Assembly: GCA_041687675.1 (NCBI GenBank)
Contig: JAWLBM010000001.1
Span: forward strand, 186,001 to 250,000
Reading direction: 5' to 3'
Source of the DNA: JAWLBM01 sp041687675
GTDB lineage: Bacteria; Pseudomonadota; Alphaproteobacteria; Rhizobiales; Pleomorphomonadaceae
Length of the DNA: 64,000 nucleotides
In this document: positions 37,253 to 46,434 of the stretch, piece after piece
Layout of the letters: each line of letters starts with the position of its first letter
Numbering within the stretch: position 1 is the first letter of the stretch
The notes under the pieces: generated by a model
Databases searched by the model: none
Told to the model about the DNA's origin: nothing
Seen by the model: only the letters and a program-made list of their open reading frames with translations
Translations under genes and position numbers: made by a program

Positions 37253-37750
37253 TCAGCCGAAGGCGCCCGGCGCGCAGCCGGGGTCGACCAGGGCGTGGAA
37301 GCGGCGCGCCGCGGCATGGGCGAAGCGCAGCGTGACCGCCTTGCGCGTCGCCGGGGCGAGCCGGGCCTCCGGCGCCTCGCGCAGGATCTCCGCGCCATAG
37401 GCGTCGGCGAGGATCAGCCCCTCCGCCGCGGGGAAGATGTCGAGCGGCACGCCGGCGTGGGTGGCGAAGAACAGCCGGTCGCAATGCGCCCGGTAGTCCG
37501 GCCACTTGCGGTCGACCCGGAAGTCCTCCACCGACGACTTGATCTCGACGATCCAGACGTCGCCCGAGGGCGACAGGCCGGCGACGTCCGCGCGCCGGCC
37601 GGAGGCGAGCGGCAGCTCGTAGACCACCGAGAAACCGAATCCGACCAGCATCCGCCCGACGCCGCGCTGGACCAGGCGCGCCCTATCGGACTGGCGCCCG
37701 TCGACGATGCGCGGGTCGAAGGGCCGGAGGGCGGCGGCGGGATCGGTCAT
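37253..37750 (-). CDS. mmcB: MmcB-family DNA repair protein
   Basis: Small restriction-endonuclease-like protein; the family is named after a mitomycin-C-inducible gene of the Caulobacter SOS regulon. Residues 25-120 show the nuclease-type core: VQRGVGRMLVGFGFSVVYEL, RADVAGLSPSGDVWIVEIKSS (D and ExK motif), and DRLFFATHAGVP. The ATG giving MTDPAAALRPFD is chosen; an upstream in-frame extension of 31 residues looks non-coding. 165 residues. A near-consensus LexA-type site lies just upstream, consistent with damage induction. Confidence 0.88.
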   Translation of the reverse strand: MTDPAAALRPFDPRIVDGRQSDRARLVQRGVGRMLVGFGFSVVYELPLASGRRADVAGLSPSGDVWIVEIKSSVEDFRVDRKWPDYRAHCDRLFFATHAGVPLDIFPAAEGLILADAYGAEILREAPEARLAPATRKAVTLRFAHAAARRFHALVDPGCAPGAFG

Positions 37751-37793
37751 CGGCGGGTCCGCTGGGTCCGGAACGAGGGTTGACGGGCGGAGT

Positions 37794-37808
37794 GTTCCAC
37801 TTTTGTTT
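37794..37808. promoter_or_regulatory. Near-consensus LexA box upstream of mmcB
   Basis: GTTC, seven bases, GTTT: seven of eight positions match the alphaproteobacterial LexA direct repeat GTTC-N7-GTTC. It lies 43 bases upstream of the mmcB ATG in a locally AT-richer patch. Confidence 0.5.
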
Positions 37809-38000
37809 CCCGCGGGCAACCCCGGCCGCGCGTGTCCGTTCACCTGCGCGGTCGGGGCCGGTCCTTTCGCGGCCCGGCCGGAGAGCCAGGGCGTCCCTGA
37901 CCCCGCCCGCCCGTCCGGCAGGACCTGTGTGCGACTGGCGGCGCGGCCGAGGCTCGTCTAGAACGGTCGGCCCATCCTCGAACGCCTGTCCGGGACGACC

Positions 38001-39428
38001 ATGGCCGCATCCACCGAGGGCGACGACGCCCGCTGGTCCGAGCTTCTCAGTCCGCGCCACGGGACGGCGACGGCGACGCTGTCGCTCGGCGTCGCCCTGT
38101 TCGCCTTCAACGCCTTCCTGGTGACGACGGCGCTGCCGACGGCGGTGGACGAGTTGCAGGGCCTCACGCTGATCTCCTGGGCGGTGTCGGTCTACCTCGT
38201 CTTCGCCATCCTCGGCGGCGCCACGGCGGCGCTGCTGAAGGCCCGCTTCGGCGGACGGGGGACGCTCGCCGGGGCGGCGCTGGTGTTCCTCGCCGGCAGC
38301 GTCCTCTGCGGGGCGGCGGGGGACATGGGGCTGCTGCTCGCCGGCCGCGCCGTCTCCGGCTACGGCGAGGGGGTGATCGCGGCGCTCTGCTATGCGCTGA
38401 TCCCGGAGCTGTTTCCCTCGCGGCTGGTGCCCAAGGTGTTCGGCGCCGAGGCGATCGTCTGGGCCCTGGCGGCCTTCGGCGGCCCGCTCGTGGCGGGGAT
38501 CCTGACCGAATGGGTGTCCTGGCGCGCGGCGTTCCTGGTCAACGTGCCGCTGGCGCTCGCCTTCCTCGGCCTCACCCTCGCCGTGGTGCCGCGCGGGGAC
38601 ATCTCGGCGACCGGCGGAGGGTGGCCGCCGCTCGGGCGGCTCGCCGGCATCGGCGCCGCGGTGGCGGCCGTCGCGATGGCGCAGGTGGCGGACACGCCGG
38701 CGGCGGCTGCGGCGCTCGCCCTCGCCGCCCTGCCGATCCTGGCGGCGGTCGTCGCCGGCGACCGCCGCTCCGCCGTGCCGCTGTTTCCCGCCGAGGCTTT
38801 CCGTGGCGCCGGGCCGGTCGCCATGGGCCTGTGGGTCGTGCTGCTGATGCCGCTCTCCCAGGCGGCGACGACGGTGTTCCTGGTGCTGGCCCTGCAGGAC
38901 CTCTGGGGCCTCGGCGCCGCCGTCGCCGGCGCCATCGCGGCGCTGCTGGCGATCGCCTGGAGCGGCACCGCCATCCTTGTCGCCAGCGTCGTGCCGACCG
39001 GGCGCCACGTCGCCGCGATCCGCCTCGGCAACCTCATGCTCGTCGCCGGCTTCCTCGGGCTCGCCGGGGGGCTCGCGGCCGGCAGCCTGGCGCTGATGGT
39101 CGCCTCGAACCTTGCGATCGGCGCGGGCATGGGGGCGAGCTGGGGCTTCGTCAGCCAGCTGGTCATGGAGACCGCGCCGCCGCACGAACGCGACCGGGCC
39201 TCCGCGCTGCTGCCGACGCTGCAGTCGGCCGGCTACGCCTTCGGCGCGGCGATCGCGGGCCTGGCCGCCAACCTCGCCGGCCTCTCCGGCGGGGCCTCCA
39301 CCGAGACCGTGCGCGGCGCGCTGACCGCGGCCTTCCTGGCGGCGGCGGTGATCGCGCTCGCCTCGCTCGCCGCCTCGGCGCTGCTGCCGTCCCGCCCGGT
39401 ACGGCAGGTCGCGGCGCCGGCGGAGTGA
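38001..39428 (+). CDS. MFS transporter (DHA2-like)
   Basis: Major-facilitator permease of 475 residues with at least twelve hydrophobic helices. N-terminal features fit drug:proton antiporters: ATLSLGVALFAFNAFLVTTA, then LPTAVDELQGLTLISWAVSVY and the motif C-like AFGGPLVAGILTEWVSWRA with FLVNVPLALAFLGL. The substrate is not readable. ATG start with MAASTEGDDARW. It diverges from mmcB across 250 bases and converges with the MocA fusion gene (4 bases apart). Confidence 0.88.
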   Translation: MAASTEGDDARWSELLSPRHGTATATLSLGVALFAFNAFLVTTALPTAVDELQGLTLISWAVSVYLVFAILGGATAALLKARFGGRGTLAGAALVFLAGSVLCGAAGDMGLLLAGRAVSGYGEGVIAALCYALIPELFPSRLVPKVFGAEAIVWALAAFGGPLVAGILTEWVSWRAAFLVNVPLALAFLGLTLAVVPRGDISATGGGWPPLGRLAGIGAAVAAVAMAQVADTPAAAAALALAALPILAAVVAGDRRSAVPLFPAEAFRGAGPVAMGLWVVLLMPLSQAATTVFLVLALQDLWGLGAAVAGAIAALLAIAWSGTAILVASVVPTGRHVAAIRLGNLMLVAGFLGLAGGLAAGSLALMVASNLAIGAGMGASWGFVSQLVMETAPPHERDRASALLPTLQSAGYAFGAAIAGLAANLAGLSGGASTETVRGALTAAFLAAAVIALASLAASALLPSRPVRQVAAPAE

Positions 39429-39432
39429 CGGT

Positions 39433-41055
39433 TCAGCCGCCGGGCGCCGCCGGCCCGTCCAGCGCCTCCGGCGTATCGACGTCGAACAGCACCGCCGGGC
39501 CGGCCTCCACCGTCGCCACGGCGGCGGGATCGCGGGCGATCAGTTCGCGCGCGCCGCGGTCCCCCTCGAGCGCCATCAACTCGGGGAAGAAGCGGCGGGA
39601 CCACAGCACCGGGTTGCCGCGCCGCCCCTCGTGCTCCGGCACCACGACGAAAACGCCGCCGACGGGCCGGTAGGCCCCGATCACCCGGCGCACCACCTGG
39701 CCGTCCACCCGCGGCATGTCGCCGAGGAGGACGACGGCGCCCTCGCAGTCCTCCGGCACGGCGGCGATGCCGGCGCGCACCGAGGTCGACTGCCCCCCGG
39801 CGAAGTCCGGGTTGTGGACGAAGCGGACGTCGAGGCCGGCGAGGGCGGCCTCCACCTCTTCCCGCTCGTGGCCGGTGACCACCGCCACCGCGGCGGCGCC
39901 GCCCTCGATCGCGGCCCGCGCGGCCCGGCGCACCATCGGCTCGCCGTCCACCTCGGCCAGCAGCTTGTTGCCGGCCCCGAAGCGGCTGGAGCGGCCGGCG
40001 GCCAGCACCACCGCGCCGATCCGCGGCGCGTCCGGGTCCTCGCGCCGCGCCTCGCCGCTGCGGGGGGCCGGGCGGCTGACGATGTCCATCAACAGGCCGC
40101 CGACGCCGAGGCCCATGATCTCCGCTCCGCCCGGCATCCGCCCGGCGAGCACCCGCTCGAGGATCCAGTCGAAGCCGTTCTCCACGGGGCTGCGCGCGCA
40201 GCCCGGCGCGCCGATCACCGGCACGTCGCCGACGCGGCCGAGCACCAGGAGATTGCCCGGGTCGACCGGCATCCCGAAGTGCACCACCTCGCCGCCGGCG
40301 CCGCGGATGGCGGCGGGGATCACGTCGGCGGCGTCGACCACCGCCGAGGCGCCGAACACCAGCACCGCGCCGCCTTCCCGCGCGGCCCCGGCGACGACCG
40401 CGGCGAGCGCCTCCGCCTCGTGCGGCACCCGCCGGTCGGAGGCGACCGCGGCGCCCATCGGCTCGAGCCGCCTGGCGAGCACCCGGAGCGTCTTGTCCAC
40501 CACCGAGGGCTTCAGCGCCGGCAACAGGGTGGAGATCACCTGGACGCGGCGGACTGCGAAGGGCCGGACCGAAAGCACCGGGCCGAGGGCGGTCCGCGCG
40601 GTCTCCACCGCCGCCTCGACGAGGTGCGCCGGGACGGCGAAGGGGATCACCTTCACCGTCGCCACCATCCGCCCCTCCTCCACCGCCCGGAGCGGCTGGC
40701 GGGTGGCGGCGGTGAGGGCGGGATCGATGCGGTTGATCGCGTCGACCACGGCGGTGTCGATCTCGAGCAGCCCGGCGGCCTCGGCGAAGAGGTTCGAGCG
40801 CCCGGTCGCCGGCGCCTCGACACGCACGCCCGGCCCCGCCAGCGCCTCGGCGAGGCGCCTGGCGGCCTCGTCCTCGGAGACGTCGCCGGGATCGAGGCGG
40901 GCGGCGACGACGGCGCCGATCCCCGCCGCGCGGATCCGCGCGAGGGCGGCCGCGTCGAGGCGGGTGCCCTTGCGCAGGGTGCCGGAGGGCGTCGCCACCG
41001 CATGGGCGAGCGTGGCGCCCTCGGCCTCGTCGAGGCGGATCTCGCCGAACCTCAC
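39433..41055 (-). CDS. MoeA-like/MocA fusion: molybdopterin-binding plus molybdenum cofactor nucleotidyltransferase
   Basis: Two-domain protein for maturing the Mo cofactor of xanthine- or CO-dehydrogenase-type enzymes. Residues 1-340 resemble molybdopterin-binding MoeA/MogA-type proteins (GAAVLVFGASAVVDAADVIP and HFGMPVDPGNLLVLG). Residues 348-540 are a MobA/MocA transferase with VVLAAGRSSRFGAGNKLLAEVDG and LLGDMPRVDGQVV. The start is GTG (VRFGEIRLDEAEG), overlapping the stop of the XdhC gene by four bases (GTGA). 540 residues. Confidence 0.9.
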   Translation of the reverse strand: MRFGEIRLDEAEGATLAHAVATPSGTLRKGTRLDAAALARIRAAGIGAVVAARLDPGDVSEDEAARRLAEALAGPGVRVEAPATGRSNLFAEAAGLLEIDTAVVDAINRIDPALTAATRQPLRAVEEGRMVATVKVIPFAVPAHLVEAAVETARTALGPVLSVRPFAVRRVQVISTLLPALKPSVVDKTLRVLARRLEPMGAAVASDRRVPHEAEALAAVVAGAAREGGAVLVFGASAVVDAADVIPAAIRGAGGEVVHFGMPVDPGNLLVLGRVGDVPVIGAPGCARSPVENGFDWILERVLAGRMPGGAEIMGLGVGGLLMDIVSRPAPRSGEARREDPDAPRIGAVVLAAGRSSRFGAGNKLLAEVDGEPMVRRAARAAIEGGAAAVAVVTGHEREEVEAALAGLDVRFVHNPDFAGGQSTSVRAGIAAVPEDCEGAVVLLGDMPRVDGQVVRRVIGAYRPVGGVFVVVPEHEGRRGNPVLWSRRFFPELMALEGDRGARELIARDPAAVATVEAGPAVLFDVDTPEALDGPAAPGG

Positions 41056-41765
41056 CGCGCCCCGCTCCGCAGGGGGCCGTCGACGGCCCGGCGGCGGAAG
41101 GCCTCGATCACCTCGGCCATGATCGCGACCGCGATCTCGGCGGGGGAGGCGGCGCCGATGTCGAGGCCGATGGGCGCGCGGATGGACTCGAGGTCCGACT
41201 CGCTGACGCCCTCGGAGAGCAGCCGCTCCCGACGCCGCGCATGGGTCTTCCGGCTGCCGAGCGCGCCGACGTAGAAGCAGCCGCGCTCCAGCGCATGGCG
41301 GATGGCGAAGTCGTCGATCTTGGGATCATGGGTGACGGCGGCAAGCGCGGTGTAGCGGTCGACCCCGAGGCCCGGCAGCACCGTCTCCGGCCAGTCGGCG
41401 ACGAGGTTCACCCCGGCGAAGCGCTCGGGCGTGGCGAAGGCGGTGCGCGGGTCGACCACGACGAGGTCGAAGCCGACCACCGCCGCGATCGGCGCCAGCG
41501 CCTGGGTAATGTGGACCGCGCCGATGACGACGAGGCGGGGCGGCGGCACCTCGGCGGCGAGGAAGACCTCGCCCTCCTCCGTCGCCACCACGCGGGACCG
41601 GCCGTCGCGGAAGGCGGCGGCGATCTCGGCGCGGAGCGGGTCTTTCGAGAAGTCGCCGTCGTCGGTGTAGAGCCGCGCCGACCCGTCGGCCAGCCGGGTG
41701 GCCGCGACCAGCGCCCGGCGCGCGCGCCGGGCCTCGTTGATGCGCTTCAGGAGATCGAGGTCCAT
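41052..41765 (-). CDS. XdhC-family protein, Rossmann domain
   Basis: C-terminal half of the XdhC/CoxF-type maturation factor that inserts or sulfurates Mo cofactor in molybdenum hydroxylases. It shows RLVVIGAVHITQALAPIAAVVG (Rossmann start), ALAAVTHDPKIDDFAIRHAL and FYVGALGSRKTHARRRERL, then IRAPIGLDIGAASPAEIAVAI. 237 residues. It is encoded separately from the CoxI half, three bases downstream of it, and overlaps the MocA fusion gene. Confidence 0.9.
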   Translation of the reverse strand: MDLDLLKRINEARRARRALVAATRLADGSARLYTDDGDFSKDPLRAEIAAAFRDGRSRVVATEEGEVFLAAEVPPPRLVVIGAVHITQALAPIAAVVGFDLVVVDPRTAFATPERFAGVNLVADWPETVLPGLGVDRYTALAAVTHDPKIDDFAIRHALERGCFYVGALGSRKTHARRRERLLSEGVSESDLESIRAPIGLDIGAASPAEIAVAIMAEVIEAFRRRAVDGPLRSGAR

Positions 41766-41768
41766 GGC

Positions 41769-42119
41769 TCAGGCGACCCTCTCCACGTAGACGCGGATGC
41801 GGCCGCCGCAGGACAGGCCGACCCGCCAGGCGGTCTCGTCGGCGACGCCGAACTCGAGGACGCGCGGCGCGCCGGTCTCGATCACCTCCACCGCCTCGGC
41901 CACCACGGCGCCCTCGACGCACCCGCCGGAGACCGAGCCCTCGAAGTTGCCGTCGGCGTCGATCACCAGGTGGCTCCCGACCGGCCGCGGGGCGGAGCCC
42001 CATGTCTCGATCACGGTGGCGAGCGCCACCTGGCGCCCCTCCTCGGCCCAGGCCTCGGCCAGGGCGAGGGTGTCCGGGATGGCCGCCTCGGCCGGGTGCT
42101 GTCGATCGCTCGCGCTCAT
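41769..42119 (-). CDS. XdhC/CoxI N-terminal domain protein
   Basis: Short protein equal to the XdhC_CoxI N-terminal domain. It contains ALATVIETWGSAPRPVGSHL and the cysteine motif GSVSGGCVEGAVV, and ends with VGLSCGGRIRVYVE. I start at ATG MSASDRQHPAE, which has GGGAGA about seven bases upstream; a longer in-frame reading of nine residues is possible. 116 residues. With the next two genes it forms a CoxI-XdhC-MocA maturation cluster. Confidence 0.88.
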   Translation of the reverse strand: MSASDRQHPAEAAIPDTLALAEAWAEEGRQVALATVIETWGSAPRPVGSHLVIDADGNFEGSVSGGCVEGAVVAEAVEVIETGAPRVLEFGVADETAWRVGLSCGGRIRVYVERVA

Positions 42120-42165
42120 CTGCCCGTCTCCCATGCTTCCCGGCATCGCCGCGCCGGCACGCGCG

Positions 42166-42855
42166 TCACCCGGGCTCCCGGCTGCGCGGCGGCAGCCCGC
42201 TCCTGTCCAGGCCCTTGAAGATGTGGACCATGAAGGCCGTCGCGAACAGGGGCGTCAACAGGTTGACGATCGGAATCGCGAGCACCAGCGCGATCATCAG
42301 CCCGGCGAGGAACATCCGCGTGCCGTGGCGGGCGCGGAGCGCCTTCACCTCCTGGCGGCCGTGGAAGCGCGAGGCCACGGCCTCGAGGTACTCCCGGCCG
42401 AGCAGGTAGGCGTTGGCGACGAAGAAAGCGATGATGTTGACGCCGGGCAGGATCAGCAGCACCAGCACGAGGAGGTTCACCAGCACCACCACGATAGTGA
42501 AGCGCACCGCCGAGAAGAAGCTCTCAGCCACCGGCATCGCCCGGCCGGGCGGGTCGGCGGGATAGTGGGTCTTCTCCACCTCTTCGGCGATCTCGTCGAG
42601 GAAGAGGCCGGCGAACATGGAGGTCACCGGCGCGACGAGGAAGCCGAGCCCGATGAGCAGGCCGATCCCGGTCAGCACGCCGAGGGCGGTCTCCAGCCCC
42701 GGCGAGGAGAGGTCGACCAGCCAGTCGAGGAGGGCGTAGAGCCCCGCCCAGACCGCCGCCAGCATCGCGAGCGTCAGCCCGACGGACTTCAGGAGCACGC
42801 CGCGGAAGGGCGGCGACAGGATCTGCGAGAGGGCCTTGACGGCGGCGTCGATCAT
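42166..42855 (-). CDS. CysZ/EI24-family membrane protein
   Basis: Four to six membrane helices, including TLAMLAAVWAGLYALLDWLV, GIGLLIGLGFLVAPVTSMF, TIVVVLVNLLVLVLLILPG and MFLAGLMIALVLAIPIVNLL, with a conserved loop FLDEIAEEVEKTHYPADPPG. This is the CysZ/EI24 fold, known in enterobacteria for sulfate uptake; rhizobial members are not proven sulfate transporters. ATG (MIDAAVKAL) with GGAGA seven bases upstream. 229 residues. It diverges from the PfkB kinase gene. Confidence 0.85.
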   Translation of the reverse strand: MIDAAVKALSQILSPPFRGVLLKSVGLTLAMLAAVWAGLYALLDWLVDLSSPGLETALGVLTGIGLLIGLGFLVAPVTSMFAGLFLDEIAEEVEKTHYPADPPGRAMPVAESFFSAVRFTIVVVLVNLLVLVLLILPGVNIIAFFVANAYLLGREYLEAVASRFHGRQEVKALRARHGTRMFLAGLMIALVLAIPIVNLLTPLFATAFMVHIFKGLDRSGLPPRSREPG

Positions 42856-42958
42856 CGATTTCTCCGAGACGCGTGCATCCCGACCATGTAGGAAGGGCCG
42901 ACGCCCGGCGCGAGAGCCGCCGACGCATGCCGACGAGACGACGTGGAGAGACGGAGAC

Positions 42959-43969
42959 ATGGCGAACGGCTTCGACGTGCTGGCGATCGGGAACGCCATC
43001 GTCGACATCCTGGCGCGGACCGAGGACGACCTGCTCGTCGAGATCGGCGTCTCCAAGGGCATGATGCGGTTGATCGACCCCGCCGAGGCGGACAGGCTCT
43101 ATGGCATGATGGGCCCGGCGGTGGAAGCCTCCGGCGGGTCGGCCGGCAACACCGCCGCGGGCGTCGCCTCCTTCGGCGGGCGCGCGGCCTACATCGGCAA
43201 GGTGGCCGCCGACGACTTTGGCCGCATCTTCCGCCACGACATCCGCGCCCTCGGCGTCCACTTCGAGACCGTGGCGCTGGAGGGCGGCGCGCCGACCGCC
43301 CGGTCGATGATCCTGATCACGCCGGACGGCGAGCGGACCATGAACACCTACCTCGGCGCCTGCACCGCGCTGGGCGTCGCGGATATCGACCCCTCCGTGG
43401 TCTCGGCCGCCGCCGTCACCTACCTCGAGGGCTATCTCTGGGATCCGCCGGAGGCCAAGAAGGCCTTCCGCGAGGCGGCCGACATCGCCCATGCGGCGGG
43501 CCGCAAGGTGGCGATCACCCTCTCCGACAGCTTCTGCGTCGACCGCTGGCGCGGCGAGTTCCTCGACTTGATGCGCTCCGGCACCGTCGACATCGTCTTC
43601 GCCAACAAGGAGGAGATCCGGGCGCTCTACGAGACCTCGGACCTCGACACCGCCGTGGCGGCGCTGCGGCGGGACTGCGCGCTCGCCGCCGTCACCCTCG
43701 GCGCCGACGGGGCGCTGGCGGCGACCGCGACCGACCTCACCCGCGTGCCCGCCTACCCGGTCGAGACCGTCGCCGACCTCACCGGCGCCGGCGACCAGTT
43801 CGCCGCCGGGTTCCTGCTCGGCGTCGTGCGCGGCCTGGACCTCGGCGAGGCGGCGCGGCTCGGCTGCCTCGCCGGCGCGGAGGTGATCGGCCACGTCGGC
43901 CCGCGGCCGCAGGTCCGCCTCGCCGACCTCGCCGCCGAGCACGGGCTCTCCCTCGGCGTGCCGGCCTGA
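42959..43969 (+). CDS. PfkB-family carbohydrate kinase (adenosine kinase-like)
   Basis: Sugar or nucleoside kinase of the ribokinase family. It has the N-terminal DVLAIGNAIVDILAR, the substrate region GGSAGNTAAGVASFGGRAAY and the C-terminal PfkB signature DLTGAGDQFAAGFLLGVV with catalytic Asp. The pattern is the one generally annotated as adenosine kinase in Hyphomicrobiales, but substrate specificity cannot be read. ATG preceded by GGAGA; 336 residues. It converges with ubiB (6 bases between). Confidence 0.9.
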   Translation: MANGFDVLAIGNAIVDILARTEDDLLVEIGVSKGMMRLIDPAEADRLYGMMGPAVEASGGSAGNTAAGVASFGGRAAYIGKVAADDFGRIFRHDIRALGVHFETVALEGGAPTARSMILITPDGERTMNTYLGACTALGVADIDPSVVSAAAVTYLEGYLWDPPEAKKAFREAADIAHAAGRKVAITLSDSFCVDRWRGEFLDLMRSGTVDIVFANKEEIRALYETSDLDTAVAALRRDCALAAVTLGADGALAATATDLTRVPAYPVETVADLTGAGDQFAAGFLLGVVRGLDLGEAARLGCLAGAEVIGHVGPRPQVRLADLAAEHGLSLGVPA

Positions 43970-43975
43970 GCCGGG

Positions 43976-45526
43976 TCAGCCGGCGGCGACCACCACGGCG
44001 ATCACCGAGAGGGCGGCCGCGGCGATCCACAGCGGCAGCACCATGCGGTTCAGCGTCCGCCGGCGGTTGTCCTGGACCTCGATCAGCCGGACGGTCGCGA
44101 CCGCCGCGTCCTGCATGTCGGCGGCGATCGACGGCAGCCGCTCGACCAGGGTCACCAGCGAGCGCAGGTGCCGGCCGGCCTCCTCGACCTGGCCCACGGG
44201 GCCGAGGTTACGGGCGACCCACTCGGTCACCACCGGCTCGGCCGTCCGCCACATGTCGAGGTCGGGGTCGAGCGTGCGGGCGACGCCCTCGACCACCACC
44301 ATCGTCTTCTGCAGCATGATCAGCTCGGGCCGGGTCTGCATGTCGAACAGGTCGGTGACCTCGAACAGCTGGGTCAGCAGCCGCGCCATCGAGATCTCGG
44401 AGGCCTTGTGCCCCTGCAGCGGCTCGCCGATCGCCCGCAGCGCCTGGCCGAAGGTGGCGACGTCGTGGGTCGGCGGCACGTAGCCGGCCTCGAAGTGCAC
44501 CTCGGCGACGCGCCGGTAGTCGCGGCGGATGAAGCCGTAGAGGATCTCGGCGAGGAAGCGACGCTCCTTCACCCCGAGCCGGCCCATGATGCCGAAGTCC
44601 ACCGCGACGATCTCGCCGGTGGGGGCGACGAAGAGGTTGCCCTGGTGCATGTCGGCATGGAAGAAGCCGTCGCGCATGGCGTGGCGCAGGAACGACTGGA
44701 TCAGCACCGCGGCGAGCGCCACCGTGTCGTGGCCGTCCTCGACGATGCCCGGCACGTCGGAGAGCTTGCGCCCGTCGATCCATTCCATGCTGAGCACGGT
44801 CTTGGTGGAGCGCTCCCAGTCCACGGTCGGCACCCGGAAGCCGGTGTCGCCGGCGATGTTCTCGGCCATCTCGGAGAGGGCCGCCGCCTCGAGGCGGAAA
44901 TCCATCTCCAGCGACACAGAGCGGGCGAGGGTATCGACGATGGCGAGCGGCTTCAGCCGCCGCGCCGGCGGCACGAAGCGCTCGATCAGCCGGGCCACCA
45001 TGTAGAAGCTGGTGAGATCGCGGGAGAAGCGCCGGGCGACGCCGGGGCGCAGGATCTTCACCGCCACCCGGCGGCGGAGCCCGGTCAGCCGGTCGACCAC
45101 CTCGGCCCGGTGCACCTGGGCGATGGAAGCCGCGGCGATCGGCGGGCCGAAGGTCGCGAACACGTCCTCGACCGGCCGGCCGAAGGCGGCCACCACCTGC
45201 AGCCGCGCCTCCGCCTCGCCGAAGGGCGGGACGTTGTCCTGCAGCGCGGAGAGGTCGTCGGCCATCTGCCGGCCGACCACGTCGGGACGGGTGGCGAGGA
45301 ACTGGCCGAGCTTGACGTAGGAGGGGCCGAGCCGGTTCACCGCCCGGCTGATGCGGTCGGCGCCGTGGGTGCCGCGGGTGTCGTGCCGCTGGATCAGCCG
45401 GGCGAGCTGCAGGGCGAGGCGGATCGGCAGCGGCACCGGCTCCGGAAAGGGGAGGGCCGTCGCCACGCCCTCGCGCGCGAGCACGTACGCCGCGCGGGCC
45501 AGCCGGATGAAGTCGCCGATCGCCAT
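43976..45526 (-). CDS. ubiB: Ubiquinone biosynthesis kinase-like protein UbiB
   Basis: Atypical protein-kinase-like ATPase needed for ubiquinone synthesis. It shows the KxGQ motif in SYVKLGQFLATRPD, the Ala-rich loop PIAAASIAQVHRAEV, the ATP-binding Lys region VAVKILRPGV, and the catalytic loop FFHADMHQGNLFV with VAVDFGIMG. A C-terminal membrane helix follows (LPLWIAAAALSVIAVVVAAG). 516 residues. It follows ubiE on the same strand by 19 bases. Confidence 0.96.
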   Translation of the reverse strand: MAIGDFIRLARAAYVLAREGVATALPFPEPVPLPIRLALQLARLIQRHDTRGTHGADRISRAVNRLGPSYVKLGQFLATRPDVVGRQMADDLSALQDNVPPFGEAEARLQVVAAFGRPVEDVFATFGPPIAAASIAQVHRAEVVDRLTGLRRRVAVKILRPGVARRFSRDLTSFYMVARLIERFVPPARRLKPLAIVDTLARSVSLEMDFRLEAAALSEMAENIAGDTGFRVPTVDWERSTKTVLSMEWIDGRKLSDVPGIVEDGHDTVALAAVLIQSFLRHAMRDGFFHADMHQGNLFVAPTGEIVAVDFGIMGRLGVKERRFLAEILYGFIRRDYRRVAEVHFEAGYVPPTHDVATFGQALRAIGEPLQGHKASEISMARLLTQLFEVTDLFDMQTRPELIMLQKTMVVVEGVARTLDPDLDMWRTAEPVVTEWVARNLGPVGQVEEAGRHLRSLVTLVERLPSIAADMQDAAVATVRLIEVQDNRRRTLNRMVLPLWIAAAALSVIAVVVAAG

Positions 45527-45545
45527 GCCGTGTCGCCGCCGCCCG

Positions 45546-46304
45546 TCAGATCTTCACGCCGACATGGAGGGCGACGACGCCCATGCTCATCTGCGTATAG
45601 GAGACGCGCCGGAAGCCGGCGTCCTCGATCATCGCCTTGAACCGCTCGGGGTTCGGGAAGCGGCGGATGGACTCGACCAGGTAGCGGTAGCTGTCCTCGT
45701 CGCGGGCGACGAGGCCGCCGAGGCGCGGGATGACGTTGAAGGAGTAGAGGTCGTAGATGCGGTCGACCACCGGCACGTCGACCTGCGAGAACTCCAGGCA
45801 GAGGAAGCGCCCGCCCGGGCGGAGCACGCGGCGGGCCTCGGCGAGGGCGCGGTCGATCCGCGGCACGTTGCGGATGCCGAAGGCGATCGTGTAGGCGTCG
45901 AAGCGGCCGTCCTCGAAGGGCAGCTCCTCGGCGTTGCCCTCCACGAAGTCGACGCCGGCGGCGCGGCGCTTCTCCGCCCGCTCGCGGCCGACCTCGAGCA
46001 TTGCCGGGTTGATGTCGCAGACGGTGACCCGCGCATGGCCGCCCGAGCGCTCGGCGATGCGGAAGGCGATGTCGCCGGTGCCGCCGGCCACGTCCAGCAC
46101 TTCGAACGGCCGCCGGCCGGAGCGCGGCGGGGCGAGGCGGGAGACCATCGCGTCCTTCCACAGCCGGTGCAGGCCGCCGGACATCAGGTCGTTCATCAGG
46201 TCGTAGCGGCCCGCCACCCGGCGGAACACGCCGTCGACGAGCCCCTGCTTGGCGCCGACATCCACGTCGCGGAAGCCGAAGGATGAGGTGGCGTCGTCGG
46301 GCAT
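45546..46304 (-). CDS. ubiE: Ubiquinone/menaquinone methyltransferase UbiE
   Basis: SAM-dependent C-methyltransferase of quinone synthesis. It has YDLMNDLMSGGLHRLWKDAM near residue 35, SAM motif I FEVLDVAGGTGDIAFRIAE near 69, and IAFGIRNVPRIDRALAEARR with RFLCLEFSQVDVPVVDRIYD. The ATG giving MPDDATSSFGF has GGAG seven bases upstream; a longer in-frame reading runs back over the mutM promoter side and is not family-like. 252 residues. It diverges from mutM. Confidence 0.96.
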   Translation of the reverse strand: MPDDATSSFGFRDVDVGAKQGLVDGVFRRVAGRYDLMNDLMSGGLHRLWKDAMVSRLAPPRSGRRPFEVLDVAGGTGDIAFRIAERSGGHARVTVCDINPAMLEVGRERAEKRRAAGVDFVEGNAEELPFEDGRFDAYTIAFGIRNVPRIDRALAEARRVLRPGGRFLCLEFSQVDVPVVDRIYDLYSFNVIPRLGGLVARDEDSYRYLVESIRRFPNPERFKAMIEDAGFRRVSYTQMSMGVVALHVGVKI

Positions 46305-46434
46305 GGCGGTCTCCAGCGGCGGGTCGGGGGCGGTCCGGCGCGGCGGACCATAGCGAAAGCCGTCCCGCCGCGCTATCTGATGTGTCGCGCCGCCGGCGGT
46401 TGTCGAGCGGCATCCTCTCCCCCCGGCCGGATCC

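Noticed and set aside
42836..42958. Longer N-terminus for the PfkB kinase
   Set aside because: The upstream codons overlap the divergent membrane-protein gene and lack family similarity; the ATG at 42959 has a good GGAGA ribosome-binding site.
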